Origin: DASYGT01 sp035999365
GTDB lineage: Bacteria > Actinomycetota > Actinomycetes > Mycobacteriales > Jatrophihabitantaceae
DNA length: 64,000 nucleotides
NCBI GenBank assembly: GCA_035999365.1
Contig: DASYGT010000032.1
Location: 34,372-98,371 of the forward strand
Direction: 5' to 3'
This document shows, in pieces, positions 24,798-33,352 of this stretch. How positions within the stretch are numbered: position 1 is the first letter of the stretch; each line of letters starts with the position of its first letter. The translations under genes were made by a program, and so were the position numbers. The notes below the pieces were generated by a model that saw nothing but the letters and a program-made list of their open reading frames with translations, searched no databases and had not been told where the DNA came from.

Positions 24798-25634
24798 ATG
24801 CCGGGCACAACCGCCTGTCACCAGGAGCCTGACGGCTCTGGCTCAGGGTTGCGTGCCCTCCTCGACCTCATCAACGAGGTGTGGGCCGGCATGGGTACGC
24901 AGCATCCAGCGCTCGCCGGCGCAGGACCATCAGGACCATCTGGACCATCTGGACCGCTCACGATGCGGATGGCTGTCGACGTCGCCTCCGTGCCGTCGAA
25001 GGCGGGGCGTGGGCGTGGCGTACGGGCTGCGGCAACGGGCGGTCAGCAGCCGGTCTCCGAGCCGGAGTATGCCGAGATCGAAGAGCAGCACGTCGAGACA
25101 TGGCGGCTGGTCGGGCTCGCCCAGGGCGGCGACGGCGAGGCGTTCGGCCAGCTGTACGACCGCTACGTCGACACCGTCTACCGGTTCGTCTATTACCGGG
25201 TGAACGATCGCGCACTGGCTGAAGACTTCACCAGCGAGACCTTCCTGCGCGCCTTGCGCCGCATCAGCACCATCAGTTACCAGGGGCGTGACATCGGGGC
25301 GTGGTTCGTCACGATCGCTCGCAACATCGTGCTCGACCACATGAAGTCAGCGCGGCATCGCCTCGAGATCACCACTGGCGACACCATCGAGGGCGACGAC
25401 CGTGAGCCCAGCCCGGAGGCAGCAGTTCTCGAGTCCTTGGCCTCGCAGCGGTTGATGTCCGCTGTGGGGCAGTTGGGGGAAGAGCAACGCGAGTGCGTGA
25501 TGTTGCGATTCATCCAGGGGTTCTCAGTGAGCGAGACCGCGGCCGTCATGGGCAAGAACGACGGCGCGATAAAGGCCCTGCAGCACCGGGCGGTCCGCAA
25601 GCTCGCGGAACTGGTTGGGCCGGAGTTGCGATGA
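24798..25634 (+). CDS. ECF sigma factor of the BldN type
   Basis: In this protein of about 278 residues, region 2 (GEAFGQLYDRYVDTVYRFV, ALAEDFTSETFLRALRRI, WFVTIARNIVLDH) and region 4 (QRECVMLRFIQGFSVSE, GKNDGAIKALQHRAVRKL) closely resemble Streptomyces BldN. The N-terminal extension of about 90 residues (LRALLDLINEVW, then GPSGPSGPSGP) recalls BldN's pro-sequence. ATG 24798 is used because GGGAAGG lies 10 bp before it; ATGs at 24891 and 24963 are alternatives. The GPS repeat is encoded by tandem ggaccatc units at about 24925-24955. The adjacent downstream gene encodes its probable anti-sigma factor. Confidence 0.85.
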   Translation: MPGTTACHQEPDGSGSGLRALLDLINEVWAGMGTQHPALAGAGPSGPSGPSGPLTMRMAVDVASVPSKAGRGRGVRAAATGGQQPVSEPEYAEIEEQHVETWRLVGLAQGGDGEAFGQLYDRYVDTVYRFVYYRVNDRALAEDFTSETFLRALRRISTISYQGRDIGAWFVTIARNIVLDHMKSARHRLEITTGDTIEGDDREPSPEAAVLESLASQRLMSAVGQLGEEQRECVMLRFIQGFSVSETAAVMGKNDGAIKALQHRAVRKLAELVGPELR

Positions 25635-25795
25635 CCGGGGGAATCAGCGCCGGCCGTCGCGTCGGCAGTAACGAAAAGGGCACCGACTCGTTTGTTTCAG
25701 TGAACGAATTCAACGATCTCGTCCAGGCTGCCCGGCGCTTGGACATCACGGGGCCAGCACTCGAAGCCGGGGTAGGGGATGTCGGACATGGGTGA
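25631..25795 (+). CDS. Possible small ORF between sigma and anti-sigma genes
   Basis: This 54-codon frame starts at an ATG overlapping the sigma-factor stop (ATGA) and ends inside the start of the anti-sigma gene. It contains SFVSVNEFNDLVQAARRLD, which could form one amphipathic helix. It is in a different frame from both neighbours. The two overlaps argue for translation as a coupling ORF or small regulator. No family is recognised, and it may be only a leader. Confidence 0.4.
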   Translation: MTGGISAGRRVGSNEKGTDSFVSVNEFNDLVQAARRLDITGPALEAGVGDVGHG

Positions 25796-27017
25796 GCATC
25801 GGGTACCGATGCTGAGCGCGTCACTGCGCAGATACCCCGACCCCGAGACCTCCGCGGACCCCCGGATCTTCAGCCTCGTCTCCGCGCTGCGCACCCTCGA
25901 GATCGCGCCTCCGGCTCGCAGTCACTTCCGGGCCGAGCTGCGCGCGCAGTTGGTCGCCGTCGCACCACGCCTGGTCGCGGAGGGCGCTGCAGTCGAACTG
26001 CCGCTGGTCGCGGGCCAGAGCCCGCGCGCCGCAGCCAAGCCGGTGGCGTCGGTCAGCGCCAGGCGCCGGCGCTCGTTCTCACTCGCCGACGTGTCGCTCG
26101 GACGTCCGCTCGCGATCGTCACCGCCATGGTCGCGGTCTTCGCGCTGGTGCTCGGCGGCGCGGTGTGGATGAGCAAGAAGGCGCTGCCCGGTGATCCGCT
26201 GTACTCGCTCAAGCGCGCGAACGAGAACGTTCAGCTGTCGCTGGCCGACGGCGCAACCGCGAAGAGCAGGGCCTACCTCGACTTCGCCGCCGAGCGGGCC
26301 GACGAGGTCGCCGCGCTGTTGAAGCGCTCGTCAGCGTCGGCACTCGGAGCTGGCGTCACCGCAAGTTCCGGCCTGAGCCCGCACACGGCAAGCCTCGTGC
26401 AGAGCACGCTCGACTCAGCCGATTCCGACGTGCAGAACGCTTCGGTGCTCCTCGGCAACCAGGCGGTGGCGAGCAAGTCGGCAAGTCCGCTGACGATCCT
26501 GATCTCCTGGGCGCCCGGCCAGATCACCAAACTGCAGTCGATCACCGACCGACTGCCTACGGGCACGCTGCATGACCGGTCCGCCGGCTCCACAGATCTC
26601 GTGCGTAGCGCGCTGATCCGCGCCGACAGCCTCTCTGCCATGGCGGGCTGCTCCTGCCTGTCGTCGGCGTCGAGCGACGCACTGGGGCCGGTGCCCTGCT
26701 CGCCGTGCATGTCACCCGTACCGAGCGTTCCGGCGCTGCCCGGCGGAACGCTGCCGGGTGCGACCACGACGCCGGCTGTCCCGCTGCCGGGCGCCACAAC
26801 CGGTGCCACGCCCAGCGGATCGACACCAGCGGGTGGCACGTCGAGCGGCTCGCAGACCAGCAACCCTCCTGGCGTCGTCGTTCCGACCCTGCCGACGCTG
26901 CCGATCAAGTTGCCGACGCTGCCCTCGTTGCACTTCCCGTCGCACACGCCGCCGAGGACACCGTCGGCGACCCCGACGTGCGTCGTCACTTTGCTGGGTA
27001 TCTGCGTCCACCTCTGA
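25788..27017 (+). CDS. Probable membrane anti-sigma factor, DUF5667-type (RsbN-like)
   Basis: The cytoplasmic N-terminus (about 1-90) of this 409-residue protein includes RIFSLVSALRTLEIAPPARSHFR-like sequence that could hold the sigma factor. One TM helix follows (AIVTAMVAVFALVLGGAVW, about 105-125), then the DUF5667 signature ALPGDPLYSLKRANENVQL and a helical external domain (about 135-290). A Cys cluster (GCSCLSS, PCSPCM) and a long Pro/Thr-rich tail complete it. ATG 25788 has AGGGG 9 bp upstream; ATG 25779 is the alternative. Position after a BldN-type sigma supports the anti-sigma role. Confidence 0.75.
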   Translation: MGEHRVPMLSASLRRYPDPETSADPRIFSLVSALRTLEIAPPARSHFRAELRAQLVAVAPRLVAEGAAVELPLVAGQSPRAAAKPVASVSARRRRSFSLADVSLGRPLAIVTAMVAVFALVLGGAVWMSKKALPGDPLYSLKRANENVQLSLADGATAKSRAYLDFAAERADEVAALLKRSSASALGAGVTASSGLSPHTASLVQSTLDSADSDVQNASVLLGNQAVASKSASPLTILISWAPGQITKLQSITDRLPTGTLHDRSAGSTDLVRSALIRADSLSAMAGCSCLSSASSDALGPVPCSPCMSPVPSVPALPGGTLPGATTTPAVPLPGATTGATPSGSTPAGGTSSGSQTSNPPGVVVPTLPTLPIKLPTLPSLHFPSHTPPRTPSATPTCVVTLLGICVHL

Positions 27018-27047
27018 CCGCCCTGCCCGCGTGGCTAGGCTGGACCG

Positions 27048-27893
27048 GTGAGCGAGCCGACCGATCGCGCCGCATTCTTCGACGTCGACAACACGATGAT
27101 GGTCGGGGCATCGATCTTCCACTTCGCGAAGGGCCTGGCCGCGCGCGACTTCTTCTCCTGGCGGGACGTGCTGCGCTTCGCGGCCCGTCAGGCTCGGCTG
27201 CGCGCGCGTGGCGAGAGCCACGGCGACATGCATTCGACGCGCGATTCAGCGCTCACGTTCGTCGAGGGGAAGAAAGTCGACGAGATCGTCTCGCTGGGCG
27301 AGGAGATCTACGACGAAGAGATGGCCGACCGCATCTGGGCCGGCACGCACGCACTCGCACGCCGGCATCTCGATGCGGGCGAGCGGGTGTGGCTCGTGAC
27401 GGCGACACCCGTCGAACTGGCCACGATCATTGCGCGGCGACTCGACCTCACCGGCGCACTCGGCACCGAAGCCGAAACGCTTGACGGCGTCTACACCGGC
27501 CGGCTCGTGGGCGACGTGCTGCACGGTGAGGCGAAGGCAGCCGCAGTCCGCGCCCTGGCGCTGCGCGAAGGTCTCGATCTGGCGCAGTGCTCGGCCTACT
27601 CCGACTCCATCAACGACATGCCGATGCTGTCGCTCGTCGGCCATCCCGTGGCCGTGAACCCGGACTCTGCGCTCCGCGCCGAAGCGAAGGACCGGGGCTG
27701 GCCCATCCGCGATTTCCGCACGGGGCGCAAGGCAGCCAAGGTGGGCGTGCCCGCGGCCCTCGGGCTCGGTGCGATCGGCGGCGGGGTCGCAGCAGCGGTC
27801 GCGCTCCGGCGCGAGCGGGAGTCGCGGGCACGTGCAGCGGCTCTCGCGGCTGCCGAGGCCCACCGCTTCGCCGCCCGGCGACGCCGGCGCTGA
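27048..27893 (+). CDS. HAD-superfamily hydrolase, SerB-like (HAD-IB)
   Basis: The catalytic motif I of this 281-residue protein is FFDVDNTMM near 11-19 (nucleophile Asp and second acid Asp). Motif II Thr lies in LVTATPVEL, and motif III has SDSINDMPML near 185-195. This is the SerB/phosphatidylglycerolphosphatase-like HAD-IB group that often sits beside lipid acyltransferases. A hydrophobic segment (VGVPAALGLGAIGGGVAAAV, about 240-260) and an Arg/Ala-rich tail suggest membrane association. It converges on the acyltransferase, with one base between stops. The lipid context makes a phospholipid head-group phosphatase plausible. Confidence 0.88.
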   Translation: MSEPTDRAAFFDVDNTMMVGASIFHFAKGLAARDFFSWRDVLRFAARQARLRARGESHGDMHSTRDSALTFVEGKKVDEIVSLGEEIYDEEMADRIWAGTHALARRHLDAGERVWLVTATPVELATIIARRLDLTGALGTEAETLDGVYTGRLVGDVLHGEAKAAAVRALALREGLDLAQCSAYSDSINDMPMLSLVGHPVAVNPDSALRAEAKDRGWPIRDFRTGRKAAKVGVPAALGLGAIGGGVAAAVALRRERESRARAAALAAAEAHRFAARRRRR

Positions 27894-27894
27894 G

Positions 27895-28911
27895 TCAGCG
27901 CCAGACTGAGCGACGCTGGACGAGCAAGCGATACAACGTGCTCTGGATCGTGTCCCGAACCTGATCGGTGAGATCGAACAGGACGATCGGATCCTCCGCT
28001 GCCGCCGCACCGTGGCGGGCCGTGTCGATCGGTTCGCCGAACTCGATGTGCCATTTGCTCGGCAATGGCACCAGCCCCAATGGCCCGAGCCACGGGAAGG
28101 TCGGCGTGATCGGGAAGTAGGGCAGGTTGAGCAACCGCGCCAGCGTCTTGGCATTGCCGAGCACCGGGTGGATCTCCTCGGACCCGACGACCGACACCGG
28201 GATGATCGGGGCGCCCGTCTTCAGCGCAGCGTGGACGAATCCGCCTCGGCCGAACCGCTGCAGCGTGTAACGCTGGCTGAATCGCTTGCCGATGCCTTTG
28301 AAACCCTCGGGCCATACGCCGACCAGTTCGCCGGCGCCGAGCAGCCGCTCCGCATCGGGGTTGCAGGCAAGGGTGGCGCCCGCCTTGCGGGCCAATGCCC
28401 CGAGTCCCGGGGTGTCGAAGACGAGGTCGGCGCCCAGCATGCGCAGGAATCGCGCGTGACCGGCGGCTGCCGTGTGCCGGTGGACGGCTATGGCCTCCAT
28501 CGCGGCGTCCAATGCCCAGAGGCCGCCGGCGTGATTGGCGACGAGAAGCGCACCGCCGTCGGCGGGTATGTGCTCGACGCCGGTGACCTCGACGCGGAAC
28601 CACCGCTCGTACACAGGCGCGAGCAATGGGATCAGCACGCTCTCGGTGAGTTCGGAATCGAACCCTAGATCGTCGATCGGGTATTCGCCGGCGATCCGAC
28701 GGCGCACGAACGCCAGGCCGTCGGCGAGCCGCTGCTCCCATGCGACGCCGGTCTCCCGCGCCGCGGCGACTGCAGGAACTGTGGTTGCGGGGGCGTCCGC
28801 GGTGAACGGGTACACCGCTGCTTCGCTGGTCGAGTCACGGCGGCGGCTCAGGGCGCGCCGTCGCGGCGACTCCACGCCGCCGTGCAGAGGGATGACCTGT
28901 GCCTCGTCCAT
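27895..28911 (-). CDS. Lysophospholipid acyltransferase-family protein
   Basis: This 338-residue protein has the PlsC-type catalytic motif in modified form, VANHAGGLWALD near 127, where a longer loop separates His and Asp than in the usual NHxxxxD. A second block, GVWPEGFKGIG near 195, carries the glycerol-phosphate-binding EG, and APIIPVSVVG follows. This is the actinobacterial subgroup near galE-like genes. It probably acylates a glycerophospholipid or glycolipid at the inner membrane. The first about 60 residues are variable and rich in Ser and Arg. It is 3 bp downstream of the epimerase gene in the same operon. Confidence 0.85.
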   Translation of the reverse strand: MDEAQVIPLHGGVESPRRRALSRRRDSTSEAAVYPFTADAPATTVPAVAAARETGVAWEQRLADGLAFVRRRIAGEYPIDDLGFDSELTESVLIPLLAPVYERWFRVEVTGVEHIPADGGALLVANHAGGLWALDAAMEAIAVHRHTAAAGHARFLRMLGADLVFDTPGLGALARKAGATLACNPDAERLLGAGELVGVWPEGFKGIGKRFSQRYTLQRFGRGGFVHAALKTGAPIIPVSVVGSEEIHPVLGNAKTLARLLNLPYFPITPTFPWLGPLGLVPLPSKWHIEFGEPIDTARHGAAAAEDPIVLFDLTDQVRDTIQSTLYRLLVQRRSVWR

Positions 28912-28914
28912 GTC

Positions 28915-30003
28915 TCATCCCACCGTCGCCGGAGTCGACGCGCTCAGGGCACGCGCAGGATCTGCGCTTCTGCCCGCCATGCGCAGGGCCATCGTTTCAG
29001 CGGCACGTAGTGCAGCCGTGGCCAGCGGAGGCAGCGCCGCGCGGCCGGCCACATACGAGTCGAGGGCCTGCGCAGTCGTGTACCGCGGCGTGAAGCCGAA
29101 GCGCGTACGCAGCCGGGTGGTATCGACCACTCGGCCATAGTTGAGGAAACTGGCGTGCTCGGCAGAGACCTCGAGCACGCCGCTGTTGCGCACCAGGCCT
29201 CCGACGGCGGCCATCGCGGGAGCGGGCACCGGCAGCCGGACCCGTCCCGCCCGTCGGACGGCCTGCGACAGCAGCACGATCCCGTCGCCGGCCACGTTGA
29301 CGACGCCGGCCGTGGCCGCGGTGTCGCCGATCGTCGCGAGCTGGAGCACCTCGAGGGCGTCTGATTCGTGCAGCAGCTGCAGGCGTGGATCGAAGCCGAG
29401 TGAGGTCGGGACGATCGGCATCGCCAGGTAGCGCGTCATCGGGCTGTCGATCGTGGGGCCGACGAGGCTGGCCAGGCGCAAGATGGTCACCGGAACGTCG
29501 GGGCGGCGCCGGATGAAGCCGCGCACGTAACCCTCGACCTCGACGGCGTCCTTGGCGTATCCCCTCGCGGCGTACCCGACGGCGTGCATGTCCTCGGTGA
29601 ACACGCCGGGATCTCGCGGGCCGGAACCGTACACCGCGGTCGTGGACCGAATGACGATGCGGCGCACCGATTCGGACTTCTGGCAGGCCGACAGCAGCTG
29701 CATCGTCCCGACCAGGGCCAGTTCCCGGGTGAAGCCCGAGCCGCTGGCCGCGCGGCCGGCCGCGAGCAGCGGCGTGTGCACGACCGTGTCGACGTGCGCC
29801 TGCGCGATGACCTTGGCGATCAGCGGGTTGCGGATATCGGCCCGCACGAATTCAGTGCGCCCGAGCCGAGGCAGATCGGCGCGCCTCGGCTGGGCCGAAT
29901 CGATGCCGATCACCCGATCGACAGTGGGGTCCGCGGCGAGCTGGGCGGCCAGGTTGGTCCCCAGGAATCGGCTCACGCCAGTGATCAACACGACCTTGGG
30001 CAT
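28915..30003 (-). CDS. NAD-dependent epimerase/dehydratase family protein
   Basis: This 362-residue extended SDR has TGVSRFLG (7-14) where the usual motif is TGxxGxxG, so the second Gly is replaced by Arg-Phe. DIRNP follows, then the active-site block STTAVYGSGP near 120 and YAKDAVEVEGY with the YxxxK pair near 150. It corresponds in position to mycobacterial galE2. The sugar or lipid substrate cannot be read from the sequence. It leads an operon with the acyltransferase. Confidence 0.87.
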   Translation of the reverse strand: MPKVVLITGVSRFLGTNLAAQLAADPTVDRVIGIDSAQPRRADLPRLGRTEFVRADIRNPLIAKVIAQAHVDTVVHTPLLAAGRAASGSGFTRELALVGTMQLLSACQKSESVRRIVIRSTTAVYGSGPRDPGVFTEDMHAVGYAARGYAKDAVEVEGYVRGFIRRRPDVPVTILRLASLVGPTIDSPMTRYLAMPIVPTSLGFDPRLQLLHESDALEVLQLATIGDTAATAGVVNVAGDGIVLLSQAVRRAGRVRLPVPAPAMAAVGGLVRNSGVLEVSAEHASFLNYGRVVDTTRLRTRFGFTPRYTTAQALDSYVAGRAALPPLATAALRAAETMALRMAGRSADPARALSASTPATVG

Positions 30004-30033
30004 CGCGGCTCCCCGTGGGCTCGCGTCCGCGCG

Positions 30034-30132
30034 CTACTTCTTGTTGCGGCGTTGGATGCGCGTCTTCTTCAGCAGCTTGCGGTGCTTCTTCTTGGCCATC
30101 CGCTTACGCCGCTTCTTGATGACAGAACCCAT
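30034..30132 (-). CDS. Small basic ribosomal protein bS22 (AURKAIP1/COX24-domain)
   Basis: This 32-residue protein is too short for most gene callers. Start MGSVIKKRRKRMAKKKHRK, then LLKKTRIQRRNKK; 19 of 32 residues are Lys or Arg. This is the actinobacterial COX24/AURKAIP1-domain ribosomal protein, found in mycobacterial ribosome structures. GAGGT lies 7 bp upstream of the ATG. Its place between galE-like and HTH genes is conserved in mycobacteria. Confidence 0.92.
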   Translation of the reverse strand: MGSVIKKRRKRMAKKKHRKLLKKTRIQRRNKK

Positions 30133-30252
30133 AGTGAAACCTCATCGATGCCCGCAGGGGCGGGCTCAGCTCGTAGGTGTGCACCCGGCAGGTGCACCGG
30201 ACGTCACGAGCAGCCTACTGGGTGAGTCTGAACGGACGTGTCGCGGCGAATG

Positions 30253-30507
30253 CTAGCCAGCTTCGATGAACGCCGAACGGAGGTAGTCGTGGACCGCCTT
30301 CTCGGGGACGCGGAACGAACGCCCCACACGCACGGCCGGCAGATCGCCGCCGTGCACCATGCGGTAGACCGTCATTTTCGACACCCGCATGACGGCCGCG
30401 ACTTCGGCGACCGTCAAAAATCTGACCTCGGAAAGCGCGGGGTCGACGGGGCGTGACCCGCCGGACTCCGCGGGCTTGCCAGGTCCGCGCTGCGCAGACG
30501 CACTCAT
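30253..30507 (-). CDS. Excisionase/MerR-type helix-turn-helix DNA-binding protein
   Basis: The 84-residue product contains RFLTVAEVAAVMRVSKMTVY as its winged HTH, then GDLPAVRVGRSFRVPEKAVHDYL, the excisionase (Xis/BldC-like) fold. It is a conserved actinobacterial protein normally beside bS22 and proC, not a phage excisionase. Start ATG 30507 has GAAGGTG upstream; in-frame ATG 30537 and GTG 30573 would lengthen it by 10 or 22 residues. Confidence 0.85.
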   Translation of the reverse strand: MSASAQRGPGKPAESGGSRPVDPALSEVRFLTVAEVAAVMRVSKMTVYRMVHGGDLPAVRVGRSFRVPEKAVHDYLRSAFIEAG

Positions 30508-30678
30508 CAGTTCACCGACACCTTCGGCACGTGTCATAGCGTCGGCTTCCCCACCGACGAACGGGACACGCACGTGCTGTACGGAGAGTAGCGGTACAGG
30601 TGGGGCAGAAGCGATAGCAAGACTCCACTTCCCACCGGGAAGAGCGACCGAAATGTCGTGTACGGGCCCTTACTCCTG

Positions 30679-31482
30679 TCAATTGCTAGCGCCGAGTTCA
30701 CGACTGCGCACCGCCGCGGCCTCGATGGCCGCCAGAATGGCGGCCCGAACCCCGTGTATCTCCAGCTCACGAATAGCAGCGATCGTCGTTCCGCCGGGGC
30801 TGGTGACGGCCTCGCGGAGCTGAACGGGATGCTCGCCCGAATCGCGCAGCATGACCGCCGACCCGATCGCCGTCTGCACGATCAGTTCAGCGGCCAAGGT
30901 GCGCGGCAGCCCGAGAAGGATCCCGGCGTCGATCATCGCCTCGACGAGGTAGAAGAAGTACGCCGGCCCCGATCCCGACAGCGCGGTGACCGCATCCAGC
31001 TGAGACTCGGGCACGCGCACCACCCGGCCGACAGCCCCGAGGAGCGCCTCGGCCAGCGCAAGGTGCTCCTCGGACGCAACAGTGCCCCCCGACACCGCGG
31101 TCATCGCCTCGTCCACGAGCGCGGGCGTGTTCGGCATGCAGCGCACAACCGGTACACCCTGCGCCAGCAGCCCCTCGATGTGTGCGGTGGTGACGCCGGC
31201 GGCCACCGACACCACTACGTGGCCGGGTGTGACTGCCCCGGCGATCTCGCGCAGCAGCGCATCGATGTCCTGCGGCTTGACGGCGAGGATCAGAGTGCGG
31301 GCGGCCTCGACCGCCGCCACCGGATCGACGGTCTTCACCCCATAGGTCTCGGACAGGTAGGCGGCGCGATCCGGGTGCTTCTCGGCGATGACCACGTCCG
31401 CCACGTCACGCTCGCCTCGCAGCAACCCGGACAGCAGGGCCTCGCCGATCTTGCCGCCACCGAGGATGGCCAATGCGTGCAT
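30679..31482 (-). CDS. proC: Pyrroline-5-carboxylate reductase
   Basis: This 267-residue enzyme makes L-proline from pyrroline-5-carboxylate with NAD(P)H. LAILGGGKIGEALLSG is the Rossmann loop, VKPQD near 70, RCMPNTPA near 118, and the C-terminal signature ALSGSGPAYFFYLVEAM near 165 with TSPGGTTIAAI near 230. It lies 5 bp downstream of the proline dehydrogenase gene, so synthesis and breakdown of proline are encoded side by side. Confidence 0.96.
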   Translation of the reverse strand: MHALAILGGGKIGEALLSGLLRGERDVADVVIAEKHPDRAAYLSETYGVKTVDPVAAVEAARTLILAVKPQDIDALLREIAGAVTPGHVVVSVAAGVTTAHIEGLLAQGVPVVRCMPNTPALVDEAMTAVSGGTVASEEHLALAEALLGAVGRVVRVPESQLDAVTALSGSGPAYFFYLVEAMIDAGILLGLPRTLAAELIVQTAIGSAVMLRDSGEHPVQLREAVTSPGGTTIAAIRELEIHGVRAAILAAIEAAAVRSRELGASN

Positions 31483-31487
31483 CGTGA

Positions 31488-32438
31488 TCAGCCTTTCGAG
31501 AGAAGTGCCCGGCCGAAGAACGCGAGGTTCGCGGGACGCTCGGCCAGGCGCCGCATGAGGTAGCCGTACCACTGCGCTCCGTAGGGCAGATAGATGCGGA
31601 CCGTGTGGCCGTCGGCGGCGAGCCGGCGCTGCTCGTCCGGCCGGATGCCGTACAGCATCTGGAACTCGTGTCTGTCGAAACCATTGCCGTGGAACCGGGC
31701 GCGCTCGACGCCGATCTCGATCAGTCGCGGGTCGTGCGTCGCGAGCATTGGGTATCCGTCGCCGGCCAGCAGGACGTTCATGCACCGGACGTAGGAGAGG
31801 TCCACCTCCTCGCGGCTCTGGAAGGCGACCGATGTCGGCTCGCGATACGCGCCCTTGCACAGACGCACGCGGCTGCCAGGAACGGAGAGGTCGCGGCAGT
31901 CCTGCAAGGTCCGGCGCAGGTACGCCTGCAGCACGGCGCCCGTGTCCGGGAAGTCGAGCCGCAGTTCGTGCAGGATGCCGAGCGTCGAGTCGGTGGTGGT
32001 GTGGTCCTCCATGTCCAAGGTGACCGTGGCGCCGACACGCTGGGCTTCGGTGCAGATCCGGCGCGCGTGTTCGAGCGCGATCTTCTCGCCGTCGCCAGGC
32101 AAGGCCTGTCCGATGGCGCTGAGTTTGACGCTCACCTCGCTGCGCGCAGTCAGCGGCGCGATCCGTTCCGCGAGCCCGGCGCCCTCGAGCGCGGTGAGCA
32201 GCTCGGAGTAGGCGTCGACCACGGCGCGGGCGTGTTCGACGTCAGTGGTGTCCTCGCCCAGATGATCGAGGGTCACCGTCAGCCCGGAGCCGACCAGGGT
32301 CCGCGCCGCCTCGACGGCCGTCGCCGTGTCGGCTCCTCCGACAAAGCGCCGGACCACGCTGCGGGAGACGGGCGCGTTCGTCACCAGCCGCTCGATGCGG
32401 CGGTTGCGTGCGGCGGCCAGGATCGTGGAGCGGAGCAT
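31488..32438 (-). CDS. Proline dehydrogenase (monofunctional)
   Basis: This 316-residue FAD enzyme oxidises proline to pyrroline-5-carboxylate. Landmarks: VSVKLSAIGQ near 105, LDMEDHTTTDSTL near 140, LQAYLRRTLQDC near 170, VRLCKGAYREP near 190, ATHDPRLIE near 235, EFQMLYGIR near 262, and the C-terminal YGAQWYGYLMRRLAERPAN split across substrate-binding residues. It is the short form without the P5C dehydrogenase domain; no partner dehydrogenase is in the window. Confidence 0.95.
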   Translation of the reverse strand: MLRSTILAAARNRRIERLVTNAPVSRSVVRRFVGGADTATAVEAARTLVGSGLTVTLDHLGEDTTDVEHARAVVDAYSELLTALEGAGLAERIAPLTARSEVSVKLSAIGQALPGDGEKIALEHARRICTEAQRVGATVTLDMEDHTTTDSTLGILHELRLDFPDTGAVLQAYLRRTLQDCRDLSVPGSRVRLCKGAYREPTSVAFQSREEVDLSYVRCMNVLLAGDGYPMLATHDPRLIEIGVERARFHGNGFDRHEFQMLYGIRPDEQRRLAADGHTVRIYLPYGAQWYGYLMRRLAERPANLAFFGRALLSKG

Positions 32439-32442
32439 CTGG

Positions 32443-33324
32443 TCAGGTTAGCGACGGATCCGCTGCGCCGACCGATGGATTTGCCGAGCCGGCAGCGGGC
32501 GCGACGAGGTGCAGCCGGCAGAAGGCCAACGCCTCGGCCAGATCAGCCTCCCGCTCGGCGCGGTCGAGGGCGCGGCGCGTGTTGACCTCAACGATGACGT
32601 GACCATCGAATCCGCGTTCCGCGACGCGCTCGAGCACCTCGACGCAGGGTTGGTTGCCCCGGCCCGGGATCAGATGCTCGTCCTTGGTCAGCCCCGTGCC
32701 GTCGGCGATGTGCAGGTGCCCGAGCCGATCGCCCATGACCTCCAGCATCGCCAGCGCATCGGACTGCGAGACGGCGGAATGGGACAGGTCGAGCGTGTAA
32801 TGCCGGTACGGCTCGACATCACCGGCGACGTCCCAGCTCGGTTGATAGGCCGACACCTCACGGCCACGCAGCCGCAGCGGGAACATGTTCTCTACGGCGA
32901 ACTTGACGTCGGTCTCGTTCGACAGGTCGTTGATGCCTTGCTGGAAACCGCGCGCGTAGTCCCGCTGCCAGCGGAACGGCGGGTGGACCACGACCGTCTG
33001 CGCGCCGAGCAACTCCGCGGCGAACTGTGCCTTCTGCAGCTTCATCCACGGATCGGTCGTCCAGACCCGCTGCGTGATGATCAGGCACGGCGCGTGGATC
33101 GCGAGGATCGGGACTTGGTAGTGCTGCGACAGCCTCAACAGCGCATACGGGTCTTGGCTGGTCGGGTCCGTCCACACCATGACTTCGATACCGTCGTAGC
33201 CGAGCTTCGCCGCGAGTTCGAACGCCGCCGCCGTGTTCTCCGGGTAGACGGACGCAGTGGAGAGGCCGACCTTCGCCTGCGACGCACGTAGGCCACGACT
33301 GGACGATTCGGCCCCCGCCTCCAT
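32443..33324 (-). CDS. Sugar phosphate isomerase/epimerase-like TIM barrel
   Basis: This 293-residue xylose-isomerase-like TIM barrel (AP endonuclease 2 family) has KVGLSTASVYPEN near 18, GYDGIEVMVW, ILAIHAPCL, TVVVHPPFRWQRDY, AVENMFPLR, YTLDLSHSAVS, LGHLHIADGTG and HVIVEVNTRR. The His/Glu/Asp positions of the metal site are all present. It matches the gene near ppx and proC in mycobacteria, whose substrate is unknown. It ends 5 bp before the proline dehydrogenase start. Confidence 0.88.
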   Translation of the reverse strand: MEAGAESSSRGLRASQAKVGLSTASVYPENTAAAFELAAKLGYDGIEVMVWTDPTSQDPYALLRLSQHYQVPILAIHAPCLIITQRVWTTDPWMKLQKAQFAAELLGAQTVVVHPPFRWQRDYARGFQQGINDLSNETDVKFAVENMFPLRLRGREVSAYQPSWDVAGDVEPYRHYTLDLSHSAVSQSDALAMLEVMGDRLGHLHIADGTGLTKDEHLIPGRGNQPCVEVLERVAERGFDGHVIVEVNTRRALDRAEREADLAEALAFCRLHLVAPAAGSANPSVGAADPSLT

Positions 33325-33352
33325 GCCCGGCAGGGTAGTCGCCCGGTCGATG

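Noticed and set aside
30253..30507. Phage excisionase marking a prophage
   Set aside because: Although the fold is excisionase-like, its place beside bS22 and proC is conserved in actinobacteria and no phage gene is near.
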